NCBI GenBank assembly: GCA_007116445.1
Contig: SKIM01000115.1
Span: 1 to 11,853, forward strand
Direction of reading: 5' to 3'
DNA from: Natronohydrobacter sp.
GTDB lineage: Bacteria; Pseudomonadota; Alphaproteobacteria; Rhodobacterales; Rhodobacteraceae
Length of the DNA stretch: 11,853 nt
In this document: piece after piece, positions 1-6,486 of the stretch
How positions within the stretch are numbered: the first letter of the stretch is position 1
How the letters are laid out: every line of letters begins with the position of its first letter
Program-made: the position numbers and the translations under genes
The notes under the pieces: generated by a model
Database searches by the model: none
The model's input: only the letters and a program-made list of their open reading frames with translations
What the model was told of the DNA's origin: nothing

Positions 1-1263
1 CTGGGTGCGCGGCTGCGCCAGTTGGGCGTGCCCACGATCATCGTGGAAAAGAACGACCGCCCCGGCGACAGCTGGCGCAACCGCTACAAGTCGCTCTGCC
101 TGCATGATCCGGTCTGGTATGATCATCTGCCCTATATCAAATTTCCCGAAAACTGGCCCATTTTCTCGCCCAAGGACAAGATCGGCGACTGGCTGGAGAT
201 GTACACCAAGGTCATGGAGCTGAATTACTGGACCCGCACCAGTTGCAAATCCGCCAGCTATGACGAAGCAAGTGGCGAATGGACTGTGGTGGTGGACCGC
301 GACGGCGAGGAGGTCACGTTGCGCCCCAAGCAACTGGTGCTCGCCACCGGCATGTCTGGCAAGGCGAATATGCCGAAATTTCCGGGCATGGATCGGTTCA
401 AGGGCGATCAGCATCACTCTTCGCGCCATCCCGGCCCTGATGCCTATCGCGGCAAGAAGGCCGTGGTGATCGGGTCGAACAATTCCGCGCATGATATCTG
501 TGCGGCGCTTTGGGAAAACGATGTCGATGTGACCATGGTGCAGCGGTCGTCGACGCATATCGTGCGCTCGGACACGCTGATGGAGATCGGCCTTGGCGCG
601 CTCTATTCCGAGGAGGCCGTGCGCAACGGGGTGACCACGGAAAAGGCCGATCTGATCTTCGCCTCGCTGCCCTACCGCATCATGCATGAATTCCAGATCC
701 CGCTTTACGACAAGATGCGCGAGGTGGATGCGGAATTCTACGCAGGGCTGGAGAAAGCCGGCTTCTGGCTCGATTGGGGCGCGGATGGCTCGGGGCTGTT
801 CATGAAATACCTGCGGCGCGGTTCGGGCTATTACATCGATATCGGTGCAAGCCAGCTGATCATCGACGGCGAAATCAAGCTTGCCCATGGCAATGTGAAG
901 GAAATCGTCGAAGATGGGGTGGTGCTGGAAGATGGCACCAAGCTCGAAGCCGATGTGATCGTCTATGCGACTGGCTACGGCTCGATGAATGGCTGGGCGG
1001 CGGATCTGATCGGTCAGGATGTGGCCGACAAGGTCGGCAAATGCTGGGGGCTTGGCTCGGACACGCCGAAAGATCCCGGCCCCTGGGTCGGTGAACAGCG
1101 CAACATGTGGAAGCCCACGCAGCAAGAAGCGCTGTGGTTCCACGGTGGCAACCTGCACCAGTCGCGGCATTACTCGCAATTCCTGTCGCTGCAACTGAAG
1201 GCGCGGATGGAAGGGATCGAGACACCTGTCTATGGCGTGCCTGATACATATCATCTGGGCTGA
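1..1263 (+). CDS. Flavin-containing monooxygenase-like NAD(P)/FAD oxidoreductase, 5' truncated by window edge
   Basis: The frame is open from base 1 (reading LGARLRQLGVPTIIVEK) to TGA at 1261-1263, so about 420 C-terminal residues are visible. The first residues look like the helix after an FAD-binding GxGxxG motif, so that motif and anything before it lie to the left. Visible landmarks are an FMO-type signature FKGDQHHSSRH (nt 397-429), a second Rossmann nucleotide-binding motif GSNNSAHD (nt 472-495) expected to bind NADPH, and two ATG strand motifs (LVLATGMSG, near nt 340, and VYATGYGSMNG, near nt 960). Known relatives of about 600 residues are class B flavoprotein monooxygenases, often mislabelled as potassium-transport flavoproteins, that oxygenate soft nucleophiles or ketones. 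The substrate cannot be read from sequence. The next gene is an alcohol dehydrogenase 73 nt away on the same strand, which may mean a shared alcohol/ketone pathway (inference). TTG at 22 is not a credible start because homology-like sequence continues upstream. Confidence 0.85.
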   Translation: MGARLRQLGVPTIIVEKNDRPGDSWRNRYKSLCLHDPVWYDHLPYIKFPENWPIFSPKDKIGDWLEMYTKVMELNYWTRTSCKSASYDEASGEWTVVVDRDGEEVTLRPKQLVLATGMSGKANMPKFPGMDRFKGDQHHSSRHPGPDAYRGKKAVVIGSNNSAHDICAALWENDVDVTMVQRSSTHIVRSDTLMEIGLGALYSEEAVRNGVTTEKADLIFASLPYRIMHEFQIPLYDKMREVDAEFYAGLEKAGFWLDWGADGSGLFMKYLRRGSGYYIDIGASQLIIDGEIKLAHGNVKEIVEDGVVLEDGTKLEADVIVYATGYGSMNGWAADLIGQDVADKVGKCWGLGSDTPKDPGPWVGEQRNMWKPTQQEALWFHGGNLHQSRHYSQFLSLQLKARMEGIETPVYGVPDTYHLG

Positions 1264-1273
1264 CGGCCCATTC

Positions 1274-1298
1274 GCCCCGGCGTGGCTTGCGCCGGGGC
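1274..1298 (+). terminator. GC-rich hairpin between monooxygenase and dehydrogenase genes
   Basis: A perfect 9-bp stem (GCCCCGGCG at 1274-1282 pairing with CGCCGGGGC at 1290-1298) encloses a 7-nt loop, starting 11 nt after the monooxygenase stop. A C-rich stretch follows, not a T-run, so it is not a classical intrinsic terminator. It could be a Rho-assisted terminator, a 3'-end stabiliser or an intercistronic processing site. It lies upstream of the dehydrogenase ribosome-binding site and does not cover it. Confidence 0.5.
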
Positions 1299-1336
1299 TG
1301 CCCCCCCATCGTGACAAGACCTGAAAGGAGACTGTG

Positions 1337-2407
1337 ATGAGCACATCCCAGATGAAAGCGGCTGTCTGGCACAAGGCGCGCGATCTGCGTGTCGAAACAG
1401 TTGCGATTCCCGAATTGCGCGGCCCGCATGATGTGCGGATCAAAGTCGCGGCCTGTGGCATTTGCGGCAGCGATCTGCATGAATATGCCGCCGGTCCGAT
1501 CTTTGTGCCGGTCGGCACGCCCCACCCGATCAGCGGCGATATGGCCCCGATCATCATGGGCCATGAATTCGCCGGTGAAGTGGTCGCGGTCGGTGACGCG
1601 GTGACGCGCGTCAAGCCCGGTGATCGTGTGGCGATCGAGCCGATCCTCTCGCCCAATCGCGACGGCGCTTATGTGTTGGAGCGCTATAACCTCTCGCCGG
1701 AATTGGGCTTTCATGGCCTGTCCGGCGGCGGTGGCGGGTTCTCGGAATATACGGTCGTGGGCGAACATATGGTCCATGTCATGCCCGACGATCTGTCCTG
1801 GGAACAGGGCGCGCTGGTCGAGCCTGCTGCTGTCGCCCTGCATGCTGTGCGCCAGAGCAGCTTGCGCGCGGGCGACACGGCGGCGGTCTTCGGGGCGGGG
1901 CCCATCGGGCTGATGGTGATCGAAGCGCTGAAGGCCGCAGGGGCCGCGCAGATCTACGCCGTCGAGCTATCGGCCGTGCGCCGCGCCAAGGCTGCGGCGC
2001 TGGGTGCGGTCGGGCTTGACCCTGCGGCGGGGGACGTCGTCGCACAGATTACCGCGCAGACCGGCGGCGGCGTCGATTTCGCCTTTGAGGTGACGGGTAT
2101 TCCAGAGGTGTTGGGCCAATGCATCAACGCGACCCATCCCGGCGGCGAGATCGTCGTCGTCAGCATCTGGGAGGGCGAGGCCAGTTTCAACCCCAATGAT
2201 CTGGTCATCAAGGAACGCACGATGCGCGGGATCATCGCCTATCGCCATGTCTATCCGGCGGTCATGGCCCTGATGCAGCGCGGCTTCTTTCGCGCCGAAG
2301 ATCTGGTGACGGACCGGATCGGGCTGGATGATGTCGTCGCGCAGGGGTTTGATCGGCTCTTGGCGGATAAATCGCAGATCAAGATCCTCGTGCAGTTGCA
2401 GGCCTGA
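1337..2407 (+). CDS. Zinc-dependent MDR alcohol dehydrogenase, (R,R)-butanediol dehydrogenase-like
   Basis: 356 residues, a normal length for medium-chain dehydrogenases. AAAGGAG at 1324-1330 lies 6 nt before ATG 1337; the overlapping GTG at 1334 would be only 3 nt away, so ATG is chosen. Catalytic-zinc ligands are present: Cys43 in CGICGSD, His76-Glu77 in GHEF and Glu162 in LVEPAA. The NAD(P)-binding turn GAGPIG is at 186-191. The segment HGLSGGGGGFSEY (126-138) is characteristic of butanediol/acetoin reductases, which interconvert 2,3-butanediol, acetoin and diacetyl with NAD(H) in the cytoplasm. The structural-zinc lobe (about residues 101-125) has no cysteine at all, whereas typical members carry four, so that site is lost. 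Sorbitol or threonine dehydrogenase activity is a less likely alternative. It is probably co-oriented and co-expressed with the upstream monooxygenase. Confidence 0.88.
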   Translation: MSTSQMKAAVWHKARDLRVETVAIPELRGPHDVRIKVAACGICGSDLHEYAAGPIFVPVGTPHPISGDMAPIIMGHEFAGEVVAVGDAVTRVKPGDRVAIEPILSPNRDGAYVLERYNLSPELGFHGLSGGGGGFSEYTVVGEHMVHVMPDDLSWEQGALVEPAAVALHAVRQSSLRAGDTAAVFGAGPIGLMVIEALKAAGAAQIYAVELSAVRRAKAAALGAVGLDPAAGDVVAQITAQTGGGVDFAFEVTGIPEVLGQCINATHPGGEIVVVSIWEGEASFNPNDLVIKERTMRGIIAYRHVYPAVMALMQRGFFRAEDLVTDRIGLDDVVAQGFDRLLADKSQIKILVQLQA

Positions 2408-2422
2408 CGGCCCCGGCCCCAT

Positions 2423-2480
2423 CCCGCCAGCCCCGAGCGCCGAGCGCCGAGCGCCGACAAAACTGCGCGCCCGCCAGCCC
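2423..2480. repeat. Short direct repeat flanking a 7-bp tandem repeat in a convergent intergenic gap
   Basis: The 11-mer CCCGCCAGCCC occurs at 2423-2433 and again at 2470-2480. Between them the unit CGAGCGC is repeated three times in tandem (2434-2454), followed by a partial CGA. This lies between the convergent 3' ends of the dehydrogenase and selO; the second 11-mer ends on the first base of the selO stop codon. No strong hairpin or T-run is visible, so a terminator role is not supported. It is probably slippage-generated low-complexity sequence. Confidence 0.6.
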
Positions 2481-3925
2481 TAAGTCCCGCAGAACGTCAC
2501 AACGGGCGCGGCATCGCGGGCGGGCGGCTGGGCATAGCGCTCTGCGCCCGCGACTTCGGTGTAGGGGGCCTGAACGCGGTCCAGAAGACGGTGGAAGGGC
2601 CGCATGTCGCCGCGGTCACTGGCCGCGGCCAGTGCGTCCTCGACGAGATGGTTGCGCGGGATATAGGCCGGGTTGCGCTGCGGCAGCGCGGCCACGTCCG
2701 GGCAGGCCGCGCGGTAGCGTGCAAGCCACGCCTCCAGCGCCGGGCCGGGCGCGCGAAACAGCCCCCGCAGCACTTCGGGGCGGTCATCCAGCGCCGCAGG
2801 CAAGGCCCGGAAGAAGGACGTGAAATCCACCTCCTGCCCGGTCCAGAGCGCGTGCATCTCCTCGATCAGCGCAGCATCGGGCCGGGGCAGCGCCAGCTTC
2901 TGCGCGAAGACATCAAGCCAGGCGTCACGGTATCGCGCGCGCCCGTCCTCGATCACCTCGGTCGCGCGGGCGATGGCGCGGGTCTCATCCGCATCGATCA
3001 GCGGCAAGAGCGCTTCGGCCAGCCGTGCGATGTTCCACAAGATGATGCCGGGCTGGTTGCGATAGGCATAGCGCCCCTGCTGGTCGATGGAACTGAAGAC
3101 AGTCTCCGCCGCGTAAAAATCCATGAAGGCGCAGGGACCATAATCGATCGTCTCGCCTGAAATGGTGGTATTGTCCGTGTTCATCACCCCATGGATAAAG
3201 CCCAGCCCCATCCATTGCGCAACCAGCCGCACCTGCCGATGGGTCACGCGCACCAGAAACTTCAGCGCTGCATCAGGATCGCCCGCGAGGTCAGGATCAT
3301 GGCGGGCAATCGCGTGGTCCAGCAGCGCCCGCAGCATATCCTGCGCCCCGCGCGCAGCCGCAAACTGGAATGTGCCGATGCGCAGATGACTGCTGGCCGT
3401 GCGCGCCAGCACTGCACCGGGTTCCAGCCCGAACTGGCGCAGCACCCGTTCGCCCGTGGTGCAGACGGCCAGCGCGCGGGTGGTGGGCACGCCCAGCGCC
3501 GCCATCGCCTCGGAGATCAGATATTCGCGCAGCACCGGCCCCAGCACGGCGCGCCCATCGCCGCCGCGCGCGAAGGGGGTGCGCCCCGAACCCTTGAGAT
3601 GCAGGTCATGGCGCGCGCCTGACGGATCGCGGATCTCGCCCAGAAGCAACGCCCGCCCGTCCCCGAGCTGCGGCGAGAACCCGCCGAACTGATGACCCGC
3701 ATAGGCCAGCGCGATGGGCCGCGTCGTGTCGGGAAACGCATGGCCGGACAGCATCGCAACGCCTTGGGGGTCTTGCAACGCCTGCGCATCCATCCCAAGC
3801 GCCCGCGCGAGTGCTGTGTTGAGCAGCAAAAGCTGCGGATCAGGCCAGCCCTGCGCCTGCCAGGGCACAAACAATCCGGGCAGGACCTCGGCATAGCTAT
3901 GTTCAAAACGCAGCGCAGTGGTCAC
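2480..3925 (-). CDS. selO: Protein adenylyltransferase SelO (YdiU/UPF0061 family)
   Basis: 481 residues. SelO is a pseudokinase-fold enzyme that moves AMP from ATP to protein Ser/Thr/Tyr side chains and is linked to redox stress. Visible kinase-like residues are Lys111 in HLKGSGRTPF, Glu134 in LREYLISEA, and MNTDN (248-252) with Asp251-Asn252, followed by Asp261 in DYGPCAFMD. The 10-residue spacing from Asp251 to Asp261 matches the catalytic Asp and Mg-binding Asn/Asp of the characterised Pseudomonas enzyme. The C-terminus is TFCGT, with Cys in the position where vertebrate SelO has selenocysteine. The frame stays open upstream into msrB, but GTG at 3925 is chosen because AAGGAG (3938-3933) lies 7 nt before it and the protein then begins TTALRFEHSY, as family members do. 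It follows msrB by 62 nt on the same strand and is probably co-transcribed with it. Confidence 0.95.
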   Translation of the reverse strand: MTTALRFEHSYAEVLPGLFVPWQAQGWPDPQLLLLNTALARALGMDAQALQDPQGVAMLSGHAFPDTTRPIALAYAGHQFGGFSPQLGDGRALLLGEIRDPSGARHDLHLKGSGRTPFARGGDGRAVLGPVLREYLISEAMAALGVPTTRALAVCTTGERVLRQFGLEPGAVLARTASSHLRIGTFQFAAARGAQDMLRALLDHAIARHDPDLAGDPDAALKFLVRVTHRQVRLVAQWMGLGFIHGVMNTDNTTISGETIDYGPCAFMDFYAAETVFSSIDQQGRYAYRNQPGIILWNIARLAEALLPLIDADETRAIARATEVIEDGRARYRDAWLDVFAQKLALPRPDAALIEEMHALWTGQEVDFTSFFRALPAALDDRPEVLRGLFRAPGPALEAWLARYRAACPDVAALPQRNPAYIPRNHLVEDALAAASDRGDMRPFHRLLDRVQAPYTEVAGAERYAQPPARDAAPVVTFCGT

Positions 3926-3987
3926 CAGCTGTCTCCTTCGCGCAAGCCCCTCGACAGAGGTAACCACCAAGCGCCTGCCGGTCCAGC

Positions 3988-4431
3988 CTATCCCTCGACC
4001 TGATCGAGGAATGCGCCGTAGCCCTCGGCTTCCATATCCTCGCGCGCGATGAAACGCAGGCTGGCAGAGTTGATGCAATAGCGCAAACCACCCCGATCGC
4101 GCGGCCCGTCCGGAAAGACATGGCCCAAATGACTGTCGCCATGGCGTGAGCGGACCTCAATGCGGACCATGCCATGCGTCGTGTCGGTTTTCTCGACCAC
4201 ATGCTCGGCGATCAGCGGCTTGGTGAAACTGGGCCAGCCACAACCGGCATCGAACTTGTCCGCAGAGGCGAAAAGCGGCTCGCCCGACACGATATCAACA
4301 TAGATGCCGGGCCGGGTATTGTCATTCAGCGGACCAGTGAACGGTCGTTCGGTGCCGTTTTCCTGCGTAACATGATACTGGACGGGATCGAGGGCCGCGA
4401 TGATTTCGGGGCGGCGTTCATATTTTGCCAT
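3988..4431 (-). CDS. msrB: Peptide-methionine (R)-S-oxide reductase MsrB
   Basis: 147 residues. It reduces the R-epimer of methionine sulfoxide in oxidised proteins, normally with thioredoxin. Motifs in order: GCGWPSF with Cys64 (likely resolving), RHGDSHLGHVFPDGP at 96-110, and RYCINSASLRF with catalytic Cys119. The 55-residue distance between the two cysteines equals that between Cys440 and Cys495 of the Neisseria PilB MsrB domain. The two CxxC pairs that bind zinc in many MsrBs are absent, so this is the metal-free type. ATG at 4431 is preferred over TTG at 4437 because AGGAG lies 8 nt before the ATG but only 2 nt before the TTG. It is divergent from the NDUFA12-type gene and upstream of selO. 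Confidence 0.96.
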   Translation of the reverse strand: MAKYERRPEIIAALDPVQYHVTQENGTERPFTGPLNDNTRPGIYVDIVSGEPLFASADKFDAGCGWPSFTKPLIAEHVVEKTDTTHGMVRIEVRSRHGDSHLGHVFPDGPRDRGGLRYCINSASLRFIAREDMEAEGYGAFLDQVEG

Positions 4432-4462
4432 GCTCAAAGCTCCTGCGACTTGCTTTCAGTGC

Positions 4463-4490
4463 AACATAGGCGCGCGGCGCGGTCTGTCCA
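4463..4490 (-). promoter_or_regulatory. Candidate sigma-70-type promoter for msrB-selO
   Basis: Read on the minus strand, TGGACA (4490-4485, one mismatch to TTGACA) and TATGTT (4468-4463, two mismatches to TATAAT) are separated by 16 nt. This would start a transcript near 4456, about 25 nt before the msrB ATG and upstream of its ribosome-binding site. The placement is good, but the match is modest and untested. Confidence 0.35.
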
Positions 4491-4580
4491 TGCGGCGCTT
4501 GGGCCCCCTTGGCTCTGGATTTCCCGGCCGCGCTGGTGCATAAGGCAGCAGATCCCCGCTCGGCTGCATGAGGTCGCCTG

Positions 4581-4955
4581 ATGAAATTCCTGCTGCGTTT
4601 TCTGACATGGTGGAACTATTCCACGCTGAATACGGCCTTTTTCACATGGCGCAACGGTGTGAAAGTGGGCGAGGATCCGCAGGGCAATACCTATTACCAA
4701 TCGCGCGACGGCAAAAAGCGCTGGGTAATTTATAACGGCGAATCGGAAGCCAGCCGCGTCAGCCCCGACTGGCATGGATGGCTGCATCACACATGGGACG
4801 ATCTGCCCAGCGAAAAGCCGCTTGCACACAAGCCTTGGGAAAAACCGCATCAGGAAAACCTTACCGGCACGCCCCTGGCCTACGCGCCGCAAGGATCGAT
4901 CCGGCGCGCAGCGCCCGAAGCGCGCAAGGATTACGAGGCCTGGAGCCCCGAATGA
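4581..4955 (+). CDS. NDUFA12-type (B17.2-like) NADH:ubiquinone oxidoreductase accessory subunit
   Basis: 124 residues. The family is the alphaproteobacterial counterpart of mitochondrial complex I subunit NDUFA12, a small peripheral protein on the cytoplasmic/matrix side of the enzyme. Diagnostic stretches are WWNYSTLNTAFFTWRNGVKV at the N-terminus, GEDPQGNTYYQSRDGKKRWV, YNGESEASRVSPDWHGWLHH, and a proline- and charge-rich C-terminal tail that begins near KPLAHKPWEKPHQENLTGTP. No signal peptide or membrane segment is evident. GAGG at 4570-4573 lies 7 nt before ATG 4581. It sits away from any visible nuo genes and next to DUF2155 and aat, an arrangement I recall from other Rhodobacterales. The TGA stop overlaps the ATG of a 12-codon frame (ATGA). 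Confidence 0.93.
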   Translation: MKFLLRFLTWWNYSTLNTAFFTWRNGVKVGEDPQGNTYYQSRDGKKRWVIYNGESEASRVSPDWHGWLHHTWDDLPSEKPLAHKPWEKPHQENLTGTPLAYAPQGSIRRAAPEARKDYEAWSPE

Positions 4956-4990
4956 GCACCTTCAGCCCCGCTGTCCTGCGCAGGGTCTGA
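4952..4990 (+). CDS. Possible 12-residue coupling/leader ORF before the DUF2155 gene
   Basis: The frame ATG 4952 to TGA 4990 encodes MSTFSPAVLRRV. Its ATG overlaps the NDUFA12-type stop as ATGA, a GGAG (4942-4945) lies 6 nt upstream, and its stop is 3 nt before the DUF2155 ATG. Spacing and signals are what one would expect of a translated mini-ORF that hands ribosomes to the next gene. It has no recognisable function and could be chance. Confidence 0.25.
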   Translation: MSTFSPAVLRRV

Positions 4991-4993
4991 GCG

Positions 4994-5380
4994 ATGCTGC
5001 GCGCCCTGTTCCTTACCGCGCTGCTCGGCCCTGGGGGTGCTCTTGCGCAGGACGGTGCCACACCGCCCGCGCCCTCTGACCGCATCGCGGAAGGCACCGG
5101 CGCGGTGTTGCGGGGCCTTGACCGCGTTGCGGGCACCAGTGGGGATATCAGCATCGCGCGCGGCGGCGAGGTGCGGCTGGGCCATCTGATCATCATGCTC
5201 TCGGAATGCCGCTACCCGGTCGAAAACCCCGCCGGCGAGGCCTATGCCTGGATCGATATTTTCGACACGCGCGCCGATGAGATCATCTTTTCGGGCTGGA
5301 TGATCGCCTCAAGCCCCGCGCTGAATGCGCTGGATCATTCCCGCTACGATCTCTGGGTGATCAACTGCACCACATCCTGA
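4994..5380 (+). CDS. DUF2155 protein, small exported protein with two cysteines
   Basis: 128 residues. The N-terminus MLRALFLTALLGPGGALAQD fits a short Sec signal peptide with likely cleavage after Ala18 (AxA-Q), so the mature protein is probably periplasmic. A Pro/Ala-rich linker leads into the conserved core from about residue 43: ISIARGGEVRLGHLII, SECRYPVENPAGEAYAWIDI, IFSGWMIASSPALNALDHS and WVINC. Cys72 and Cys125 are the only cysteines and could form a disulfide (inference). Function is unknown for the family. AGGG at 4982-4985 lies 8 nt before ATG 4994. The last 37 bases overlap antisense with the 3' end of aat. Confidence 0.88.
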   Translation: MLRALFLTALLGPGGALAQDGATPPAPSDRIAEGTGAVLRGLDRVAGTSGDISIARGGEVRLGHLIIMLSECRYPVENPAGEAYAWIDIFDTRADEIIFSGWMIASSPALNALDHSRYDLWVINCTTS

Positions 5381-5991
5381 GGATCCGGCAAGGCGAAAGC
5401 CCGGATATCGGCATCGCGCTCAAGCGCCTCTGCCAGCCGCGCGTGATACTGCTTGCGCGGGATTTCCACCCCACCGAGACTGGCCAGATGCGGGGTCAGG
5501 TATTGCGTGTCAAACAGCGTGAAACCGCAGCGACGCAGATGCGCAACCAGCGTCACCAGTGCGATCTTTGACGCGTCCTTGCGGCGCGAAAACATGCTCT
5601 CGCCACAAAATGCGCCACCAAGGGCAAGCCCGTAAACCCCGCCGACCAGGGCCGGACCGTCCCAAACCTCGATCGAATGCGCGGCGCCGCGGGCATGCAG
5701 CGCAGTGAACAGCGCTGTGATCGGGGCATTGATCCAGGTCTCGGGCCGGTCCGCGCAACCGCGCAGCACGCCTGCAAAATCCGCGTTCAGGCTCAGCCGG
5801 AAGGGCGCGGCCCGCAGCCTTCGGCGCAGACTGCGCGACAAATGCACCCCGCCCATCGGCAGAATGCCCCGCCAGACCGGATCAAACCAAAACAGCCGCG
5901 CGTCATCCTGCCGCTCGGCCATCGGGAACACGCCCTGCCGATAGGCTTGCAGCAGGATTTCGGGCGTCAGGTCGGGCGGCCCGCCATGCAT
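5344..5991 (-). CDS. aat: Leucyl/phenylalanyl-tRNA--protein transferase
   Basis: 215 residues, slightly short of the E. coli enzyme. It transfers Leu or Phe from aminoacyl-tRNA to N-terminal Arg/Lys of proteins, marking them for ClpS/ClpAP degradation in the bacterial N-end rule. Diagnostic blocks are YRQGVFPMA (17-25), FWFDPVWRGILP (34-45), the long core GGVYGLALGGAFCGESMFSR ending at 136 with Glu131, DASKIAL, FDTQYLTPHLASLGG (160-174) and EIPRKQYH. The gene starts 3 nt after the nusB stop (TGAGCCATG), suggesting translational coupling at the end of the rib-nusB run; no strong Shine-Dalgarno sequence is visible. Its 3' end overlaps the convergent DUF2155 gene. Confidence 0.95.
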   Translation of the reverse strand: MHGGPPDLTPEILLQAYRQGVFPMAERQDDARLFWFDPVWRGILPMGGVHLSRSLRRRLRAAPFRLSLNADFAGVLRGCADRPETWINAPITALFTALHARGAAHSIEVWDGPALVGGVYGLALGGAFCGESMFSRRKDASKIALVTLVAHLRRCGFTLFDTQYLTPHLASLGGVEIPRKQYHARLAEALERDADIRAFALPDPQDVVQLITQRS

Positions 5992-5994
5992 GGC

Positions 5995-6486
5995 TCAGAA
6001 TTCGGCGGCGCGGGCCTCTCGCGCCATGTGATCGAGCACGGCATTGACGAAATTCGCCTCGCGGCCCTCGGGAAAGAACGCGCCCGCGATATCGACGAAT
6101 TGCGAAATCACCACTTTCACGGGCGTCTCAGAGGCCAGAAGCTCCGCCCCTGCCGCGCGAAACAGGGCCCGCAGCGTCGGGTCAATCCGGTCGATGCGCC
6201 ATTTCGCCACCAAGGCGCGGTCGGTCATCTGATCAATCGCCGCCTGCCGCTCGACGACCGTCTCGATCAGACGGCGGAACAGCGGCAGATCCGCCTCGGC
6301 CCAGGTTTCTTCCGCAGTCTCGGCCCCAATGCGATGCGTCTCGAACTGGTGCGTTATCTCGCCAATCGGCACATCTGACGCTTCCATCTGGAACAGGGCC
6401 TGCACAGCGTAGAAGCGCGCGGCCCCCTTGCGCTCGCGGCGCTCGGCCATGGTCGGGCGACGTTTGGGCGTGGGCATCTCGCTCAT
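5995..6486 (-). CDS. nusB: Transcription antitermination factor NusB
   Basis: 163 residues. NusB binds boxA RNA with NusE (S10) and helps RNA polymerase read through rRNA operons. Recognisable features are a basic N-terminal extension (PKRRPTMAERRERKG), AARFYAVQALFQME, the DRALVAKWRIDRIDPTLRAL region, ASETPVKVVISQFVDIAGAF and NFVNAVLDHMARE near the end. The all-helical, charged composition fits the family. Its ATG overlaps the ribH stop by 4 nt (ATGA), so translation is probably coupled. The ribH-nusB order is common in proteobacterial riboflavin operons. Confidence 0.96.
   Translation of the reverse strand: MSEMPTPKRRPTMAERRERKGAARFYAVQALFQMEASDVPIGEITHQFETHRIGAETAEETWAEADLPLFRRLIETVVERQAAIDQMTDRALVAKWRIDRIDPTLRALFRAAGAELLASETPVKVVISQFVDIAGAFFPEGREANFVNAVLDHMAREARAAEF

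Noticed and set aside
875..1843. Long open frame of 322 codons on the minus strand
   Set aside because: It lies antisense to the monooxygenase and dehydrogenase genes, has low-complexity Arg/His/Pro-rich translation and no family signature. It is a by-product of GC-rich codon usage.
2591..3160. 189-codon plus-strand frame opposite selO
   Set aside because: It is a shadow of selO; the selO catalytic motifs lie on the other strand over the same bases.
3993..4009. 6-bp hairpin (CCTCGA/TCGAGG) near the msrB stop as an msrB-selO terminator
   Set aside because: It lies inside the last codons of msrB, is short and has no T-run, so it is more likely coincidental.
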